IMG/VR virus record: IMGVR_UViG_3300021519_000059 | Coordinates: 1 to 26,001 of that record | From: a virus | Length of the DNA: 26,001 nucleotides | Reading direction: 5' to 3' (one strand) | Shown here: positions 1 to 5,193 of the stretch, piece by piece | Layout of the letters: every line of letters begins with the position of its first letter | Numbering within the stretch: the first letter of the stretch is position 1 | Notes under the pieces: generated by a model | The model's input: the letters and a program-made list of their open reading frames with translations, nothing else | Told to the model about the DNA's origin: nothing | The model's database searches: none | Made by a program: the position numbers and the translations under genes

Positions 1-117
1 GCGGAGGCCCTTGTGGTTCTTGCAGTGTGAGAAGCCGTGATCTCCGGGGCCGAAGCTCTGGCCGCACTGGCTGCATCCGGTAATCGAAAACCGTGCGGGC
101 TTGATTGCGCTGTCCAT
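1..117 (-). CDS. Small zinc-ribbon-like protein, first gene of the leftward operon (partial)
   Basis: The reading frame starts at ATG 117 and runs leftward off the window, giving 39 visible residues. A strong Shine-Dalgarno, AGGAG at 128-124, sits 6 nt before the ATG and fixes the start. The visible part has Cys15-x2-Cys18 followed by His27, His31, Cys32 and His35, which suggests a small metal-binding fold. No family was recognised. It is the first gene behind the PL-type promoter at 155-183, the position that N-type or other early left genes hold in lambdoid phages. An antiterminator or recombination accessory role is possible, but nothing in the sequence shows it. Confidence 0.6.
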   Translation of the reverse strand, partial: MDSAIKPARFSITGCSQCGQSFGPGDHGFSHCKNHKGLR

Positions 118-154
118 CTCGTTCTCCTCTGCGCTGTGTGCGCTGGTGAGTAGG

Positions 155-183
155 AACGTAAGCGACACTTAAGCGTGGGTCAA
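155..183 (-). promoter_or_regulatory. PL-type promoter of the leftward early operon
   Basis: Read on the minus strand: -35 TTGACC (183-178), 17-bp spacer, -10 TACGTT (160-155). The expected transcript start is near 148, which leaves a leader of about 30 nt carrying the AGGAG of the gene starting at 117. An operator-like box lies inside the spacer and another lies 5 nt upstream of the -35. Confidence 0.55.
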
Positions 184-196
184 GGGAAACTTAAGT
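167..196. promoter_or_regulatory. Left operator pair (OL-like)
   Basis: Two near-identical 8-bp palindromic boxes lie here, ACTTAAGC at 167-174 and ACTTAAGT at 189-196. Their starts are exactly 22 bp apart, about two helical turns, so both sit on one face of the DNA. They flank and overlap the PL-type promoter. The same 22-bp spacing and the same position relative to the promoter recur at 963-992, which marks them as likely CI/Cro binding sites. Confidence 0.55.
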
Positions 197-244
197 CTGA
201 AGTCAAAAAAGATTGCGGCGCAGTCTGGCCGGCACTTTTCGCAA

Positions 245-928
245 CTACATACGGGGGCGGATTTCAGCGATCCTGTAGGCTTTCGACCATTTCCGGCGGC
301 TGAGATCAAAGTCCTTGGCCGGGTTGAGCTGCCGGACTCGCCAGTTGTCCCCTGATGCCCGCAGAAGCCGCTTCGCCAAGGCGTAGATCACCCCATCCTC
401 TGCCTGGTGGACGAAAACACAATCAGTCATCGGGAGCAGGGGCATTGCAGGATTAATGACGACCTGATCGCCCCCCGCCAGCCGCTCGAGCATTGAATCG
501 CCCACGATATGGAAAGCCCACGGGTCTTTCACGGCGACCATGCGCTCGCTTCGGCGAATGTAGTCGATAGGTTCCGCCGTAATAAGCATTGCGCCGTCGC
601 CATCCCCGGCCGCCGCGCTCGCCCACACGGGAATGTCTGGCCCTTGGTTCATAGCCGCTGGCGGCGGCTCTAGTGATGGGCGAACGATCTGCACGGGTGG
701 CGGCAAGAAGCTGGTCTGCACGGCGGGCCTGTCATCATCCTGTGCAAGGGCGTCCACCGTCGTACCCAGGAAGCGAGCGAGGTCACTCAAGCGGGCGGAC
801 TTCGGCCCGGTGTCCTTTCCGAACCACTGGGAGACCGCCGATTCGCTGATCTTCAGATGGCGCGCAATGTCGACCGGCTTCTTGCGGGCCGCGATCATGG
901 CCGCCTCGATACGCTTACCAATGCCCAT
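245..928 (-). CDS. CI/LexA-like phage repressor (HTH plus S24 autopeptidase)
   Basis: This 227-residue protein should maintain lysogeny and lose activity by RecA-stimulated self-cleavage. Residues about 3-60 form an XRE-type helix-turn-helix, with the recognition helix around ISESAVSQWF. A Pro-rich linker follows (about 65-100). The C-terminal half is an S24/LexA peptidase: a likely cleavage bond at Ala107-Gly108, catalytic Ser145 in GDSM and Lys186 in YALAKR. The length matches lambdoid CI repressors. It runs leftward between the two operator pairs and diverges from the Cro-like gene, as cI does. The leader has only a weak AGGA motif 10 nt before the ATG. The family call is firm from domain architecture. 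The phage-specific operator specificity is inferred. Confidence 0.92.
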   Translation of the reverse strand: MGIGKRIEAAMIAARKKPVDIARHLKISESAVSQWFGKDTGPKSARLSDLARFLGTTVDALAQDDDRPAVQTSFLPPPVQIVRPSLEPPPAAMNQGPDIPVWASAAAGDGDGAMLITAEPIDYIRRSERMVAVKDPWAFHIVGDSMLERLAGGDQVVINPAMPLLPMTDCVFVHQAEDGVIYALAKRLLRASGDNWRVRQLNPAKDFDLSRRKWSKAYRIAEIRPRM

Positions 929-948
929 CGTAAAGTTGTCCTAAACTT
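929..948. promoter_or_regulatory. Imperfect operator-like boxes and inverted repeat just upstream of the repressor ATG
   Basis: CGTAAAGT (929-936) and CCTAAACT (940-947) each match the operator box ACTAAAGT at 6 of 8 positions and are 11 bp apart. The stretch also holds an inverted repeat AAGTT/AACTT (933-937, 944-948). It lies in the leader of the repressor gene and could serve autoregulation. No clear -10/-35 pair for the repressor's own promoter was found. Confidence 0.3.
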
Positions 949-962
949 CCGGCTCAATCTCC

Positions 963-992
963 ACTAAAGTGTTACTTGCTTAATACTTTAGC
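963..992. promoter_or_regulatory. Right operator pair (OR-like)
   Basis: ACTAAAGT (963-970) and ACTTTAGC (985-992) start 22 bp apart, the same spacing as the pair at 167-196. Both resemble the consensus ACTWWAGY. They lie 5 nt upstream of the -35 and inside the -35/-10 spacer of the promoter facing the Cro-like gene, reproducing the PL arrangement. Confidence 0.55.
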
Positions 993-1004
993 AACGCTTA
1001 TGGT
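976..1004 (+). promoter_or_regulatory. PR-type promoter of the rightward early operon
   Basis: -35 TTGCTT (976-981), 17-bp spacer, -10 TATGGT (999-1004). The distances from operator box to -35 (5 nt), -35 to second box (3 nt) and second box to -10 (6 nt) equal those at PL. Transcription should begin about 7 nt beyond the -10, near 1011-1012, which coincides with the cro ATG at 1012. Confidence 0.5.
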
Positions 1005-1011
1005 CAACGCC

Positions 1012-1218
1012 ATGAGCGACACACCCCTCGACATCGCCCGAAAGGCCGCCGGCGGCAAAAACGTCGATCTGGCAAAGCTTCTCGGCATCACTGAATCCGC
1101 CGTGAGCCAGTGGAAAACCGTTCCACCAGACCGCGCCATTGAGATCGAGCGGAAGACGAAGGGGAAGGTCACTCGCTACGACCTTCGTCCGGATTATTTC
1201 GGGAAGGCCGCAGCATGA
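1012..1218 (+). CDS. Cro/YdaS-like DNA-binding protein
   Basis: A 68-residue protein, nearly all one HTH domain. The helix-turn-helix lies around residues 17-35 (LAKLLGITESAVSQWK), and the tail KVTRYDLRPDYFG is typical of the YdaS/Cro-like family found beside CI-type repressors in Proteobacteria. Its recognition helix resembles that of the repressor at 245-928 (ITESAVSQW versus ISESAVSQW), as expected if both read the same operators. In-frame starts exist at TTG 976, ATG 1000 and ATG 1012. The ATG at 1000 lies inside the inferred -10 hexamer, and no Shine-Dalgarno precedes any of them. ATG 1012 at the inferred transcript start is therefore preferred, giving a leaderless message. Role: repression of early genes and entry into the lytic route, inferred from position. 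Confidence 0.8.
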   Translation: MSDTPLDIARKAAGGKNVDLAKLLGITESAVSQWKTVPPDRAIEIERKTKGKVTRYDLRPDYFGKAAA

Positions 1219-1280
1219 TCGCCGCCGCCATCGCCTTTGTGGTGCTGCTGGCTGCTCTTGTCTGGACGGTGACGCGATGA
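1215..1280 (+). CDS. 21-residue single-pass membrane microprotein
   Basis: ATG 1215 overlaps the stop of the Cro-like gene by ATGA, and its own stop overlaps the next start (ATG 1277) in the same way. The peptide is one hydrophobic helix (residues about 2-18, rich in Ala, Val and Leu) with a C-terminal Arg. Such double ATGA coupling argues that it is translated. The function is unknown. Small membrane peptides in early phage operons can act in exclusion or lysis control, but there is no direct evidence for that here. Confidence 0.5.
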   Translation: MIAAAIAFVVLLAALVWTVTR

Positions 1281-1465
1281 GCGACTGGAAGGAAGCCACC
1301 GACCCCGTGCAGACGGTGAAAGACCGCGATCAAGCCCGTTACGAGCGTGGTCGCGCCCGTTGGCAGAAGCGCCAGATCGCGATGGGACGGTCGGTCGGGA
1401 AACTCGTCTGCCTGCAGGGCCATGAAGCGGCTGTAGAGCCTGACTTCGACGCGAGCGAGGCTTAG
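1277..1465 (+). CDS. Small hypothetical early protein
   Basis: A 62-residue, charged, Arg/Lys/Asp-rich protein with no family recognised. The N-terminal half is probably helical (about residues 10-38, with repeated basic residues), and a short acidic tail follows. The start overlaps the preceding microprotein stop by ATGA, and the next gene begins immediately after its TAG. It belongs to the early operon behind PR. Confidence 0.65.
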   Translation: MSDWKEATDPVQTVKDRDQARYERGRARWQKRQIAMGRSVGKLVCLQGHEAAVEPDFDASEA

Positions 1466-1642
1466 ATGACCGGCCTTTACCGCGAATCCACCACGCAAGA
1501 CTGGCGCGCTGTTGAGATCGTCTGCGCGCTGCCGATGAACCGCTTCCTCGTTCGCGAGACCGGCAAGGTTCTGGCCGGCATTGCCGTCGCCACCATCGAT
1601 CAGGTCCGCGTTCCTGGCGCCATCTTTGAGCCGGTGCGCTAG
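1466..1642 (+). CDS. Small hypothetical early protein
   Basis: A 58-residue frame running from ATG 1466, directly after the previous stop, to TAG 1640-1642, directly before the next ATG. It has alternating hydrophobic residues that suggest a small beta-rich fold. No motif was recognised. The end-to-end packing with both neighbours and G/C-rich third positions support it as a gene. Confidence 0.55.
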   Translation: MTGLYRESTTQDWRAVEIVCALPMNRFLVRETGKVLAGIAVATIDQVRVPGAIFEPVR

Positions 1643-2104
1643 ATGGACGGCACCGGGCACTTCCATTTCCTTCAAGAACAAAAGGCGCGTGTTCTCAAGC
1701 GCAACCCGCATCTGGCCCAGTTGATTACCGGCGAGAAGGCCCCGACCAAGGCACATCCTGCCAAGCTCGTCGTGAAGCCGATATTCCCGCGCGGTCGCTA
1801 CATTCCGAGGACCATCGACGACCTGATCATCCTGGTGGCCCGTCACAGTGACCAGCACCCGCTGGCGATCAGCGGCAATGGCCGCACCCGCCGACTGGTC
1901 GATGCCCGCTTTTGCATTGGCGTGCTGGCCAAGGACTTCGCGCCTCGGCAGTCGCCCGCCGCGATCGACGACGCCCTCTTGCGCGGCTCTGGCATGACCA
2001 TCTGGTATCGCTCCCGTCACGAGGACCGCATCAGGCTCTACCCGGAATACGGCGTCCTTTACGAACGCTGCCTGCTGGCGCTGACGGCGACACCATGCAG
2101 CTAG
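1643..2104 (+). CDS. DnaA domain IV-like HTH protein
   Basis: A 153-residue protein. Residues about 55-142 resemble the C-terminal DNA-binding domain of DnaA (Bac_DnaA_C type). There is an initial helix (TIDDLIILVARH), then an R-x-RRLVDAR-type basic helix at about 81-89 corresponding to the region where DnaA carries its arginine-rich ARQIAMYL helix, then a second segment at about 104-128. The DnaA signature loop GGRDHSTV is not conserved (here LLRGSGMTIWY), so DnaA-box specificity should not be assumed. There is no AAA+ domain. A role in DNA binding, replication or transcription is inferred. Its stop TAG (2102-2104) overlaps the stop of the opposing gene in the tetranucleotide CTAG. Confidence 0.45.
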   Translation: MDGTGHFHFLQEQKARVLKRNPHLAQLITGEKAPTKAHPAKLVVKPIFPRGRYIPRTIDDLIILVARHSDQHPLAISGNGRTRRLVDARFCIGVLAKDFAPRQSPAAIDDALLRGSGMTIWYRSRHEDRIRLYPEYGVLYERCLLALTATPCS

Positions 2105-2451
2105 GAAACACGCGAGGGGAAGCGGGCCGCGCCGATGGCGTGGGGCTTGGTGGCGCGGCCCGCGTGGGGCGAGGATGCCCCATCTCGAATTTCAGTCTCT
2201 ACGCTGTCGCCATTAGCGATCCGAAGGCGTGCAGCGTTGGCCTCGCGGTTATCCCTCACATCCGCGAGGCCACCCCTATCGACCCTCCCGCCCAGCCATT
2301 CTCCCCCGGCTGGGTTACTTCCCTCGGTGCCTTGGGGCGCCGGGGGCTTTCTATCCTGCTCCTCACGAAGCGCGATCAGCTTGGCGGCGATTTGCTTCGT
2401 AAGGGAGCCCAGAGGCTTCCATGTGTCCGCTCTCTTCATGTCCTTGAACAT
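2101..2451 (-). CDS. Hypothetical protein encoded antisense in the early operon
   Basis: A 116-residue frame from ATG 2451 leftward to TAG 2103-2101. Third positions in the first 60 codons are G/C-biased, and the N-terminus reads like a folded domain (helix around TKQIAAKLIALREEQ). The C-terminal half is Gly, Arg and Asn rich and looks disordered. An alternative start is ATG 2441. No good Shine-Dalgarno precedes either. On the plus strand this stretch has no convincing gene. The gene meets the DnaA-like gene tail to tail with shared stop CTAG, and it diverges from the gene at 2462. No family was recognised. A regulatory or lysogeny-expressed role is possible. Confidence 0.45.
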   Translation of the reverse strand: MFKDMKRADTWKPLGSLTKQIAAKLIALREEQDRKPPAPQGTEGSNPAGGEWLGGRVDRGGLADVRDNREANAARLRIANGDSVETEIRDGASSPHAGRATKPHAIGAARFPSRVS

Positions 2452-2461
2452 GGAGCAAGCG

Positions 2462-2863
2462 ATGACCGCGAAGCCGTCAATCTCTGCCAAAGGCTCGGCA
2501 ATGTCTGCCGCGCTTGAGCTTGTCCGCCCCATGCTGGTTGCCATCGGCGGCAGTCGTGGGTGGGACGACACCAAAGACCACTGGCGAAACAAGCTCGCTA
2601 GAAAGGTCGGCATCAACGCCCGGCGAGTCCGGGCCATCCTCTCCAAAAATGAAGACGTGAGGCTGACTGCTGATGAATATCTCGCGATTGAAGAGCGTTT
2701 TCGCGCGCTCGACCACCGCCTTGCGGAAGACCTGCGGGCGCTCTCCTCAGAGGTTGGCGCTGCGCCTGCTGGCGAAGTGCGAGCGGGAGGAGCGACGCAT
2801 CCGCGAGCGCGTGGCGGCGGTGCAGGAAATGCGCCGTCGAGCCTGCGCGCTGATGGGCGGTAG
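2462..2863 (+). CDS. Putative HTH-type early protein; 3' part probably read in another frame
   Basis: ATG 2462 has GGAG (2452-2455) 6 nt upstream, which fixes the start. The 133-residue frame contains a likely DNA-binding segment at about residues 37-70 (WRNKLARKVGINARRVRAIL), followed by an acidic helix ending around residue 96. From about 2750 onward this frame turns into low-complexity Gly/Ala/Arg sequence with poor third-position G/C bias, while the +1 frame becomes a well-formed basic coiled helix (see 2754-2873). The last 37 residues are therefore probably not the natural C-terminus, unless two genes overlap here. The family is unknown. Confidence 0.55.
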   Translation: MTAKPSISAKGSAMSAALELVRPMLVAIGGSRGWDDTKDHWRNKLARKVGINARRVRAILSKNEDVRLTADEYLAIEERFRALDHRLAEDLRALSSEVGAAPAGEVRAGGATHPRARGGGAGNAPSSLRADGR

Positions 2864-2873
2864 GGGGTGGTGA
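2754..2873 (+). CDS. Basic helical ORF in +1 frame: overlapping gene or frameshifted C-terminus of the preceding gene
   Basis: From TTG 2754 to TGA 2871-2873 the frame encodes 39 residues, strongly helical and basic (LLAKCEREERRIRERVAAV). About 34 of its 39 codons end in G or C, against roughly half in the competing frame. The stop overlaps the next ATG as TGATG, the usual coupling in this operon. No usable Shine-Dalgarno precedes TTG 2754, because AGAGG abuts it. A +1 frameshift from the gene at 2462, natural or a sequencing error, is therefore as likely as an independent start. Confidence 0.4.
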   Translation: MALRLLAKCEREERRIRERVAAVQEMRRRACALMGGRGW

Positions 2874-2950
2874 TGGCCCCGCCGGTCGCTGAGCAGATCG
2901 ACCCGCCGCGCCGCTCTCTGTGGCAGCGCATCAAGGGGTGGTTCGCATGA
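2873..2950 (+). CDS. 25-residue amphipathic peptide gene
   Basis: ATG 2873 overlaps the preceding TGA (TGATG), and its own TGA 2948-2950 overlaps ATG 2947 (ATGA). The peptide has a Pro-rich start and a basic amphipathic end (RRSLWQRIKGWFA) that could lie on a membrane or bind nucleic acid. It is supported mainly by coupling on both sides. The function is unknown. Confidence 0.4.
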   Translation: MAPPVAEQIDPPRRSLWQRIKGWFA

Positions 2951-3684
2951 TCAAGGCCAAGCCCCTGGCGCTCGCCCAGAAGCTCAAGAACATCGTGGAC
3001 ATCTGCGAGGCCGCCGACGCAGCCATTGATGAGCAAAACCTCATCAAGAAGGGCGCGCTTGATGCCGGCAAAGAGAACGACGGCATCGAGCCGGCGGTCG
3101 TCCGCAAGATCCTCGCGCGCCGCAAGAAGCTCGCCAAGGATCCAGCCGAGACGACCCGCCTCGAGGACCTGATGACGGATTACCAGTTCATGCTGGGCGA
3201 GGGCGTCGAGGCCGCGCGCCCATGGACGCAGGCCGACGACGAAGTCTCCCGCGTCATGGCCCTCACGAACACCAGCAAGCCGCCCAAGATCGAAGCCATC
3301 AAGAAGGTGCTCGGCTGCAGCCAGGGCAAGGCGCACAAGCTGCGCTCTATCGCGGCCGTCCGCCTCGCCAAGAAAAGTTCAAGTTCATCCGACGAAAATG
3401 AACATGAACATTTGCCCAAGCCGGAGGGCGGCGACGACGGCTTCGTGATTACCGGCGAAATCACGCCCCAGCCGGCAGGTCAAAATGCCAATGAAACCGT
3501 GCTTATGTCCTCGTTCTCTGGCCCTCAGCCGGCATCCCCCGAAGACGAAGCGCCCGCCACCCCATCGGTCGGCGCGGTAGCGGCGTCTTCGCCGCGCGTA
3601 GCACCCCAAATCGATGACGCCACCGCTCTCGCTGCCATGGAAGAGGCTGGCGCGCAGTGGCGAACCGCGAGGGCCAGCGCATGA
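2947..3684 (+). CDS. GapR/DUF2312-like N-terminal domain fused to a putative HTH and disordered tail
   Basis: A 245-residue protein. Residues about 10-85 follow the GapR/DUF2312 pattern: a long helix with acidic and basic residues, then GIEPAVVRKILARRKK, then an acidic helix ending in DLMTDYQFML. In alphaproteobacteria GapR binds AT-rich, overtwisted DNA as a nucleoid protein. Residues about 112-140 (KIEAIKKVLGCSQGKAHKLR) look like a helix-turn-helix, and 143-245 is Ser/Pro/Ala-rich and disordered. GapR itself is a short single-domain protein, so this is an enlarged relative. The start at ATG 2947 is chosen for the ATGA overlap with the preceding peptide gene. A role in phage DNA organisation or replication is inferred. 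Confidence 0.5.
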   Translation: MIKAKPLALAQKLKNIVDICEAADAAIDEQNLIKKGALDAGKENDGIEPAVVRKILARRKKLAKDPAETTRLEDLMTDYQFMLGEGVEAARPWTQADDEVSRVMALTNTSKPPKIEAIKKVLGCSQGKAHKLRSIAAVRLAKKSSSSSDENEHEHLPKPEGGDDGFVITGEITPQPAGQNANETVLMSSFSGPQPASPEDEAPATPSVGAVAASSPRVAPQIDDATALAAMEEAGAQWRTARASA

Positions 3685-3836
3685 GCGAACAGGCTGACAT
3701 GTTCGAGCCTCGCGCTCCCTACAACGGCAAGCCCGGCTTCAAAACCCCCGGCCCTTCACAGGAAGCAGCAGAGAAGGGAACAGGCTCGCTTCGCTCCGCA
3801 CCTATCTCGCATGGCATTGGAGGCTTCGCGCAATGA
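3681..3836 (+). CDS. Small hypothetical protein
   Basis: A 51-residue frame from ATG 3681, overlapping the previous stop by ATGA, to TGA 3834-3836, which overlaps the next ATG. It is Gly/Pro/Ser-rich with no predicted fold and no recognised family. Support comes from the coupling at both ends. Confidence 0.5.
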   Translation: MSEQADMFEPRAPYNGKPGFKTPGPSQEAAEKGTGSLRSAPISHGIGGFAQ

Positions 3837-3979
3837 CCGAATACCCAGCCATCGCCCGACTTGTCCGCCGCGTCTCACGCGCCCCGCACGGCCAGAAGCG
3901 CGCCCTTGAGCGGTCCCTTTTGAAGGCACGCCTTGCCAGCCTCAAGCGCGAGATCAAGACGAGGAAGGCTGGCAAATGA
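3833..3979 (+). CDS. Small basic hypothetical protein
   Basis: A 48-residue, strongly basic and helical peptide (many Arg/Lys, ending in KREIKTRKAGK) from ATG 3833 to TGA 3977-3979. It overlaps both neighbours by ATGA. Nucleic-acid binding is plausible from charge alone. No family was recognised. Confidence 0.5.
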   Translation: MTEYPAIARLVRRVSRAPHGQKRALERSLLKARLASLKREIKTRKAGK

Positions 3980-4098
3980 GCCGCCTCGCATCAACCCCGA
4001 TCTGGTTGCGAACTGCTCCCCCGAAACGGGAGGCAATTCCCGACGTGCGACGGAAGAACATCAGCAACTGCTCGGCCACCGTGTGGAGGGTGCTGTGA
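3976..4098 (+). CDS. Small hypothetical protein
   Basis: A 40-residue frame from ATG 3976 to TGA 4096-4098. The start overlaps the previous stop (ATGA), and the stop overlaps the GTG start of the methyltransferase (GTGA). It has no recognised motif. It may serve mainly to deliver ribosomes to the next gene. Confidence 0.4.
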   Translation: MSRLASTPIWLRTAPPKREAIPDVRRKNISNCSATVWRVL

Positions 4099-4595
4099 GC
4101 GCGTGGGAAGCGTCGGGCAAGACCGACGAATGGTACACGCCTCGCTACATCTTCGATGCGCTGGGCTGCCGGTTCGATATGGACGTGGCCGCTGCGCCGG
4201 GCGGCTGTCACGTGCCGGCGCTGTATTTCGAGCGGCACAAGGGCCTTGAAATCGACTGGCGCGGCTTTGTCTGGATGAACCCGCCGTTCGGCGGTCGCAA
4301 TGGCCTCGTGCCGTGGCTCGACAAGTTCTTCAAGCACGGCGATGGGATTGCCCTTGTTCCCGATCGCACGAGCGCCCCATGGTTTCAAGCCTACGCTCGG
4401 ATGGCGAGCGCCGTCCTGTTCGTCGCGCCAAAGATCAAGTTTGAACGGCCAGACGGATCTGTCGGTCGCTCGCCGGGTTGTGGAACAGCGCTTCTGTCGG
4501 CTGGTCCGCGCGGGCTTGTTACCCTTTTTCGCGCTGGCTCGCTCGGCCTCGTCGTGCAGCCGAACAAGGTCGCCAACGAAAGACTTGCCGCATGA
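4095..4595 (+). CDS. Phage Dam-type N6-adenine DNA methyltransferase
   Basis: A 166-residue protein that should transfer a methyl group from S-adenosylmethionine to adenine in DNA, of the phage Dam (PF05869-type) family. Visible family hallmarks are TPRYIFDAL at 15-23, the DMDVAAAPGG segment at 28-37, the catalytic NPPF motif at 62-65 within VWMNPPFGGRNG, the LVPDRTSAPWF stretch at 88-97 and KIKFERPDG at 113-121. The length is normal for the family. Phage enzymes of this kind protect phage DNA from restriction or tune replication. The target site cannot be read from sequence, and GATC is only the family precedent. GTG 4095 is chosen over upstream starts because it overlaps the preceding stop and begins just before the conserved region. 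Confidence 0.88.
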   Translation: MSAWEASGKTDEWYTPRYIFDALGCRFDMDVAAAPGGCHVPALYFERHKGLEIDWRGFVWMNPPFGGRNGLVPWLDKFFKHGDGIALVPDRTSAPWFQAYARMASAVLFVAPKIKFERPDGSVGRSPGCGTALLSAGPRGLVTLFRAGSLGLVVQPNKVANERLAA

Positions 4596-4598
4596 CCC
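4095..4598 (+). other. Translational-coupling junction region of the methyltransferase gene
   Basis: The methyltransferase frame begins at GTG 4095, inside the previous gene's stop (GTGA). It ends at TGA 4593-4595, which overlaps ATG 4592 of the nuclease gene. An upstream in-frame extension to 3933 exists but reads as a shadow of the two preceding small genes. Confidence 0.4.
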
Positions 4599-5002
4599 GC
4601 TCCAAGTACAACGCCAAGCCCCAGGTAAGCGAAGCGGCTCTGCACAAGTCCGTGGCGGACTATCTGCGCCGCGCGCTCAAGCCTCCGACGATCTGGACCA
4701 CGATCGGCCACGGCGGCGGCGGCAGGATCCGCGGCGCCCAACTCAAGGCCATGGGCGTCCAGAGGGGCTGGCCAGACATCATCGTCATGACGCCGGATGA
4801 GAACAACCTGTGCGCCAACGTCGTCGGCATCGAACTCAAGACGCCCAAGGGCACGCTCTCGCCTGAGCAGAAGGTCATGCACGCGGCCTTCAAGAGCACA
4901 TGGGCTTGGTACTTCAAGGCAACCTCCGTCGAGCAGGTCGAGACGTTCCTGCACGCCGCCAAGGTGCCCCTGCATGCGACCGCTGGAGGAACCCGCGCAT
5001 GA
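4592..5002 (+). CDS. VRR-NUC domain nuclease
   Basis: A 136-residue stand-alone VRR-NUC (PD-(D/E)XK superfamily) protein, expected to cut branched or structured DNA. The motifs follow family order: Glu14 in the first helix, the Gly-rich turn at 39-44, GWPDIIV with Asp62, the IELK motif with Glu81 and Lys83, and the LSPEQ motif with Gln93. The size matches phage versions, which are often encoded in early or replication modules and may help resolve recombination intermediates. ATG 4592 overlaps the methyltransferase stop, and its own stop overlaps the next ATG. Confidence 0.85.
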   Translation: MTRSKYNAKPQVSEAALHKSVADYLRRALKPPTIWTTIGHGGGGRIRGAQLKAMGVQRGWPDIIVMTPDENNLCANVVGIELKTPKGTLSPEQKVMHAAFKSTWAWYFKATSVEQVETFLHAAKVPLHATAGGTRA

Positions 5003-5193
5003 CATCCAACCACTACCGCCTCAACAAGGCAGGAGACGAGTGGGAGTTCATCGCCCGCGTTCACCCGCCCTTGCCGCCTGTATCGATCGCGCCCATGCCC
5101 GCGCCTCGTCCTCCTCTGTGGTTCCCGATCATCGTGTTCTTCGTGCTGGGGGTTCTTCCGTTCGCGGGCGTTCTGCTGTGGCCGTGGCGATGA
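4999..5193 (+). CDS. Small single-pass membrane protein
   Basis: A 64-residue protein with a soluble N-terminus of about 25 residues, a Pro-rich stretch, and one strong transmembrane helix at about 41-62 ending in WPWR. It overlaps both neighbours by ATGA. No family was recognised. A membrane protein in the early operon could act in superinfection exclusion, but this is only positional inference. Confidence 0.6.
   Translation: MTSNHYRLNKAGDEWEFIARVHPPLPPVSIAPMPAPRPPLWFPIIVFFVLGVLPFAGVLLWPWR

Noticed and set aside
1000-1218. Start of the Cro-like gene at ATG 1000
   Set aside because: This ATG lies in the inferred -10 hexamer of its own promoter, lacks a Shine-Dalgarno and adds four residues outside the HTH domain.
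2101-3336. Long minus-strand frame of 411 codons
   Set aside because: Only its last 116 codons (2101-2451) look coding. The rest mirrors the plus-strand genes at 2462-3684, which have coupled starts and better codon bias.
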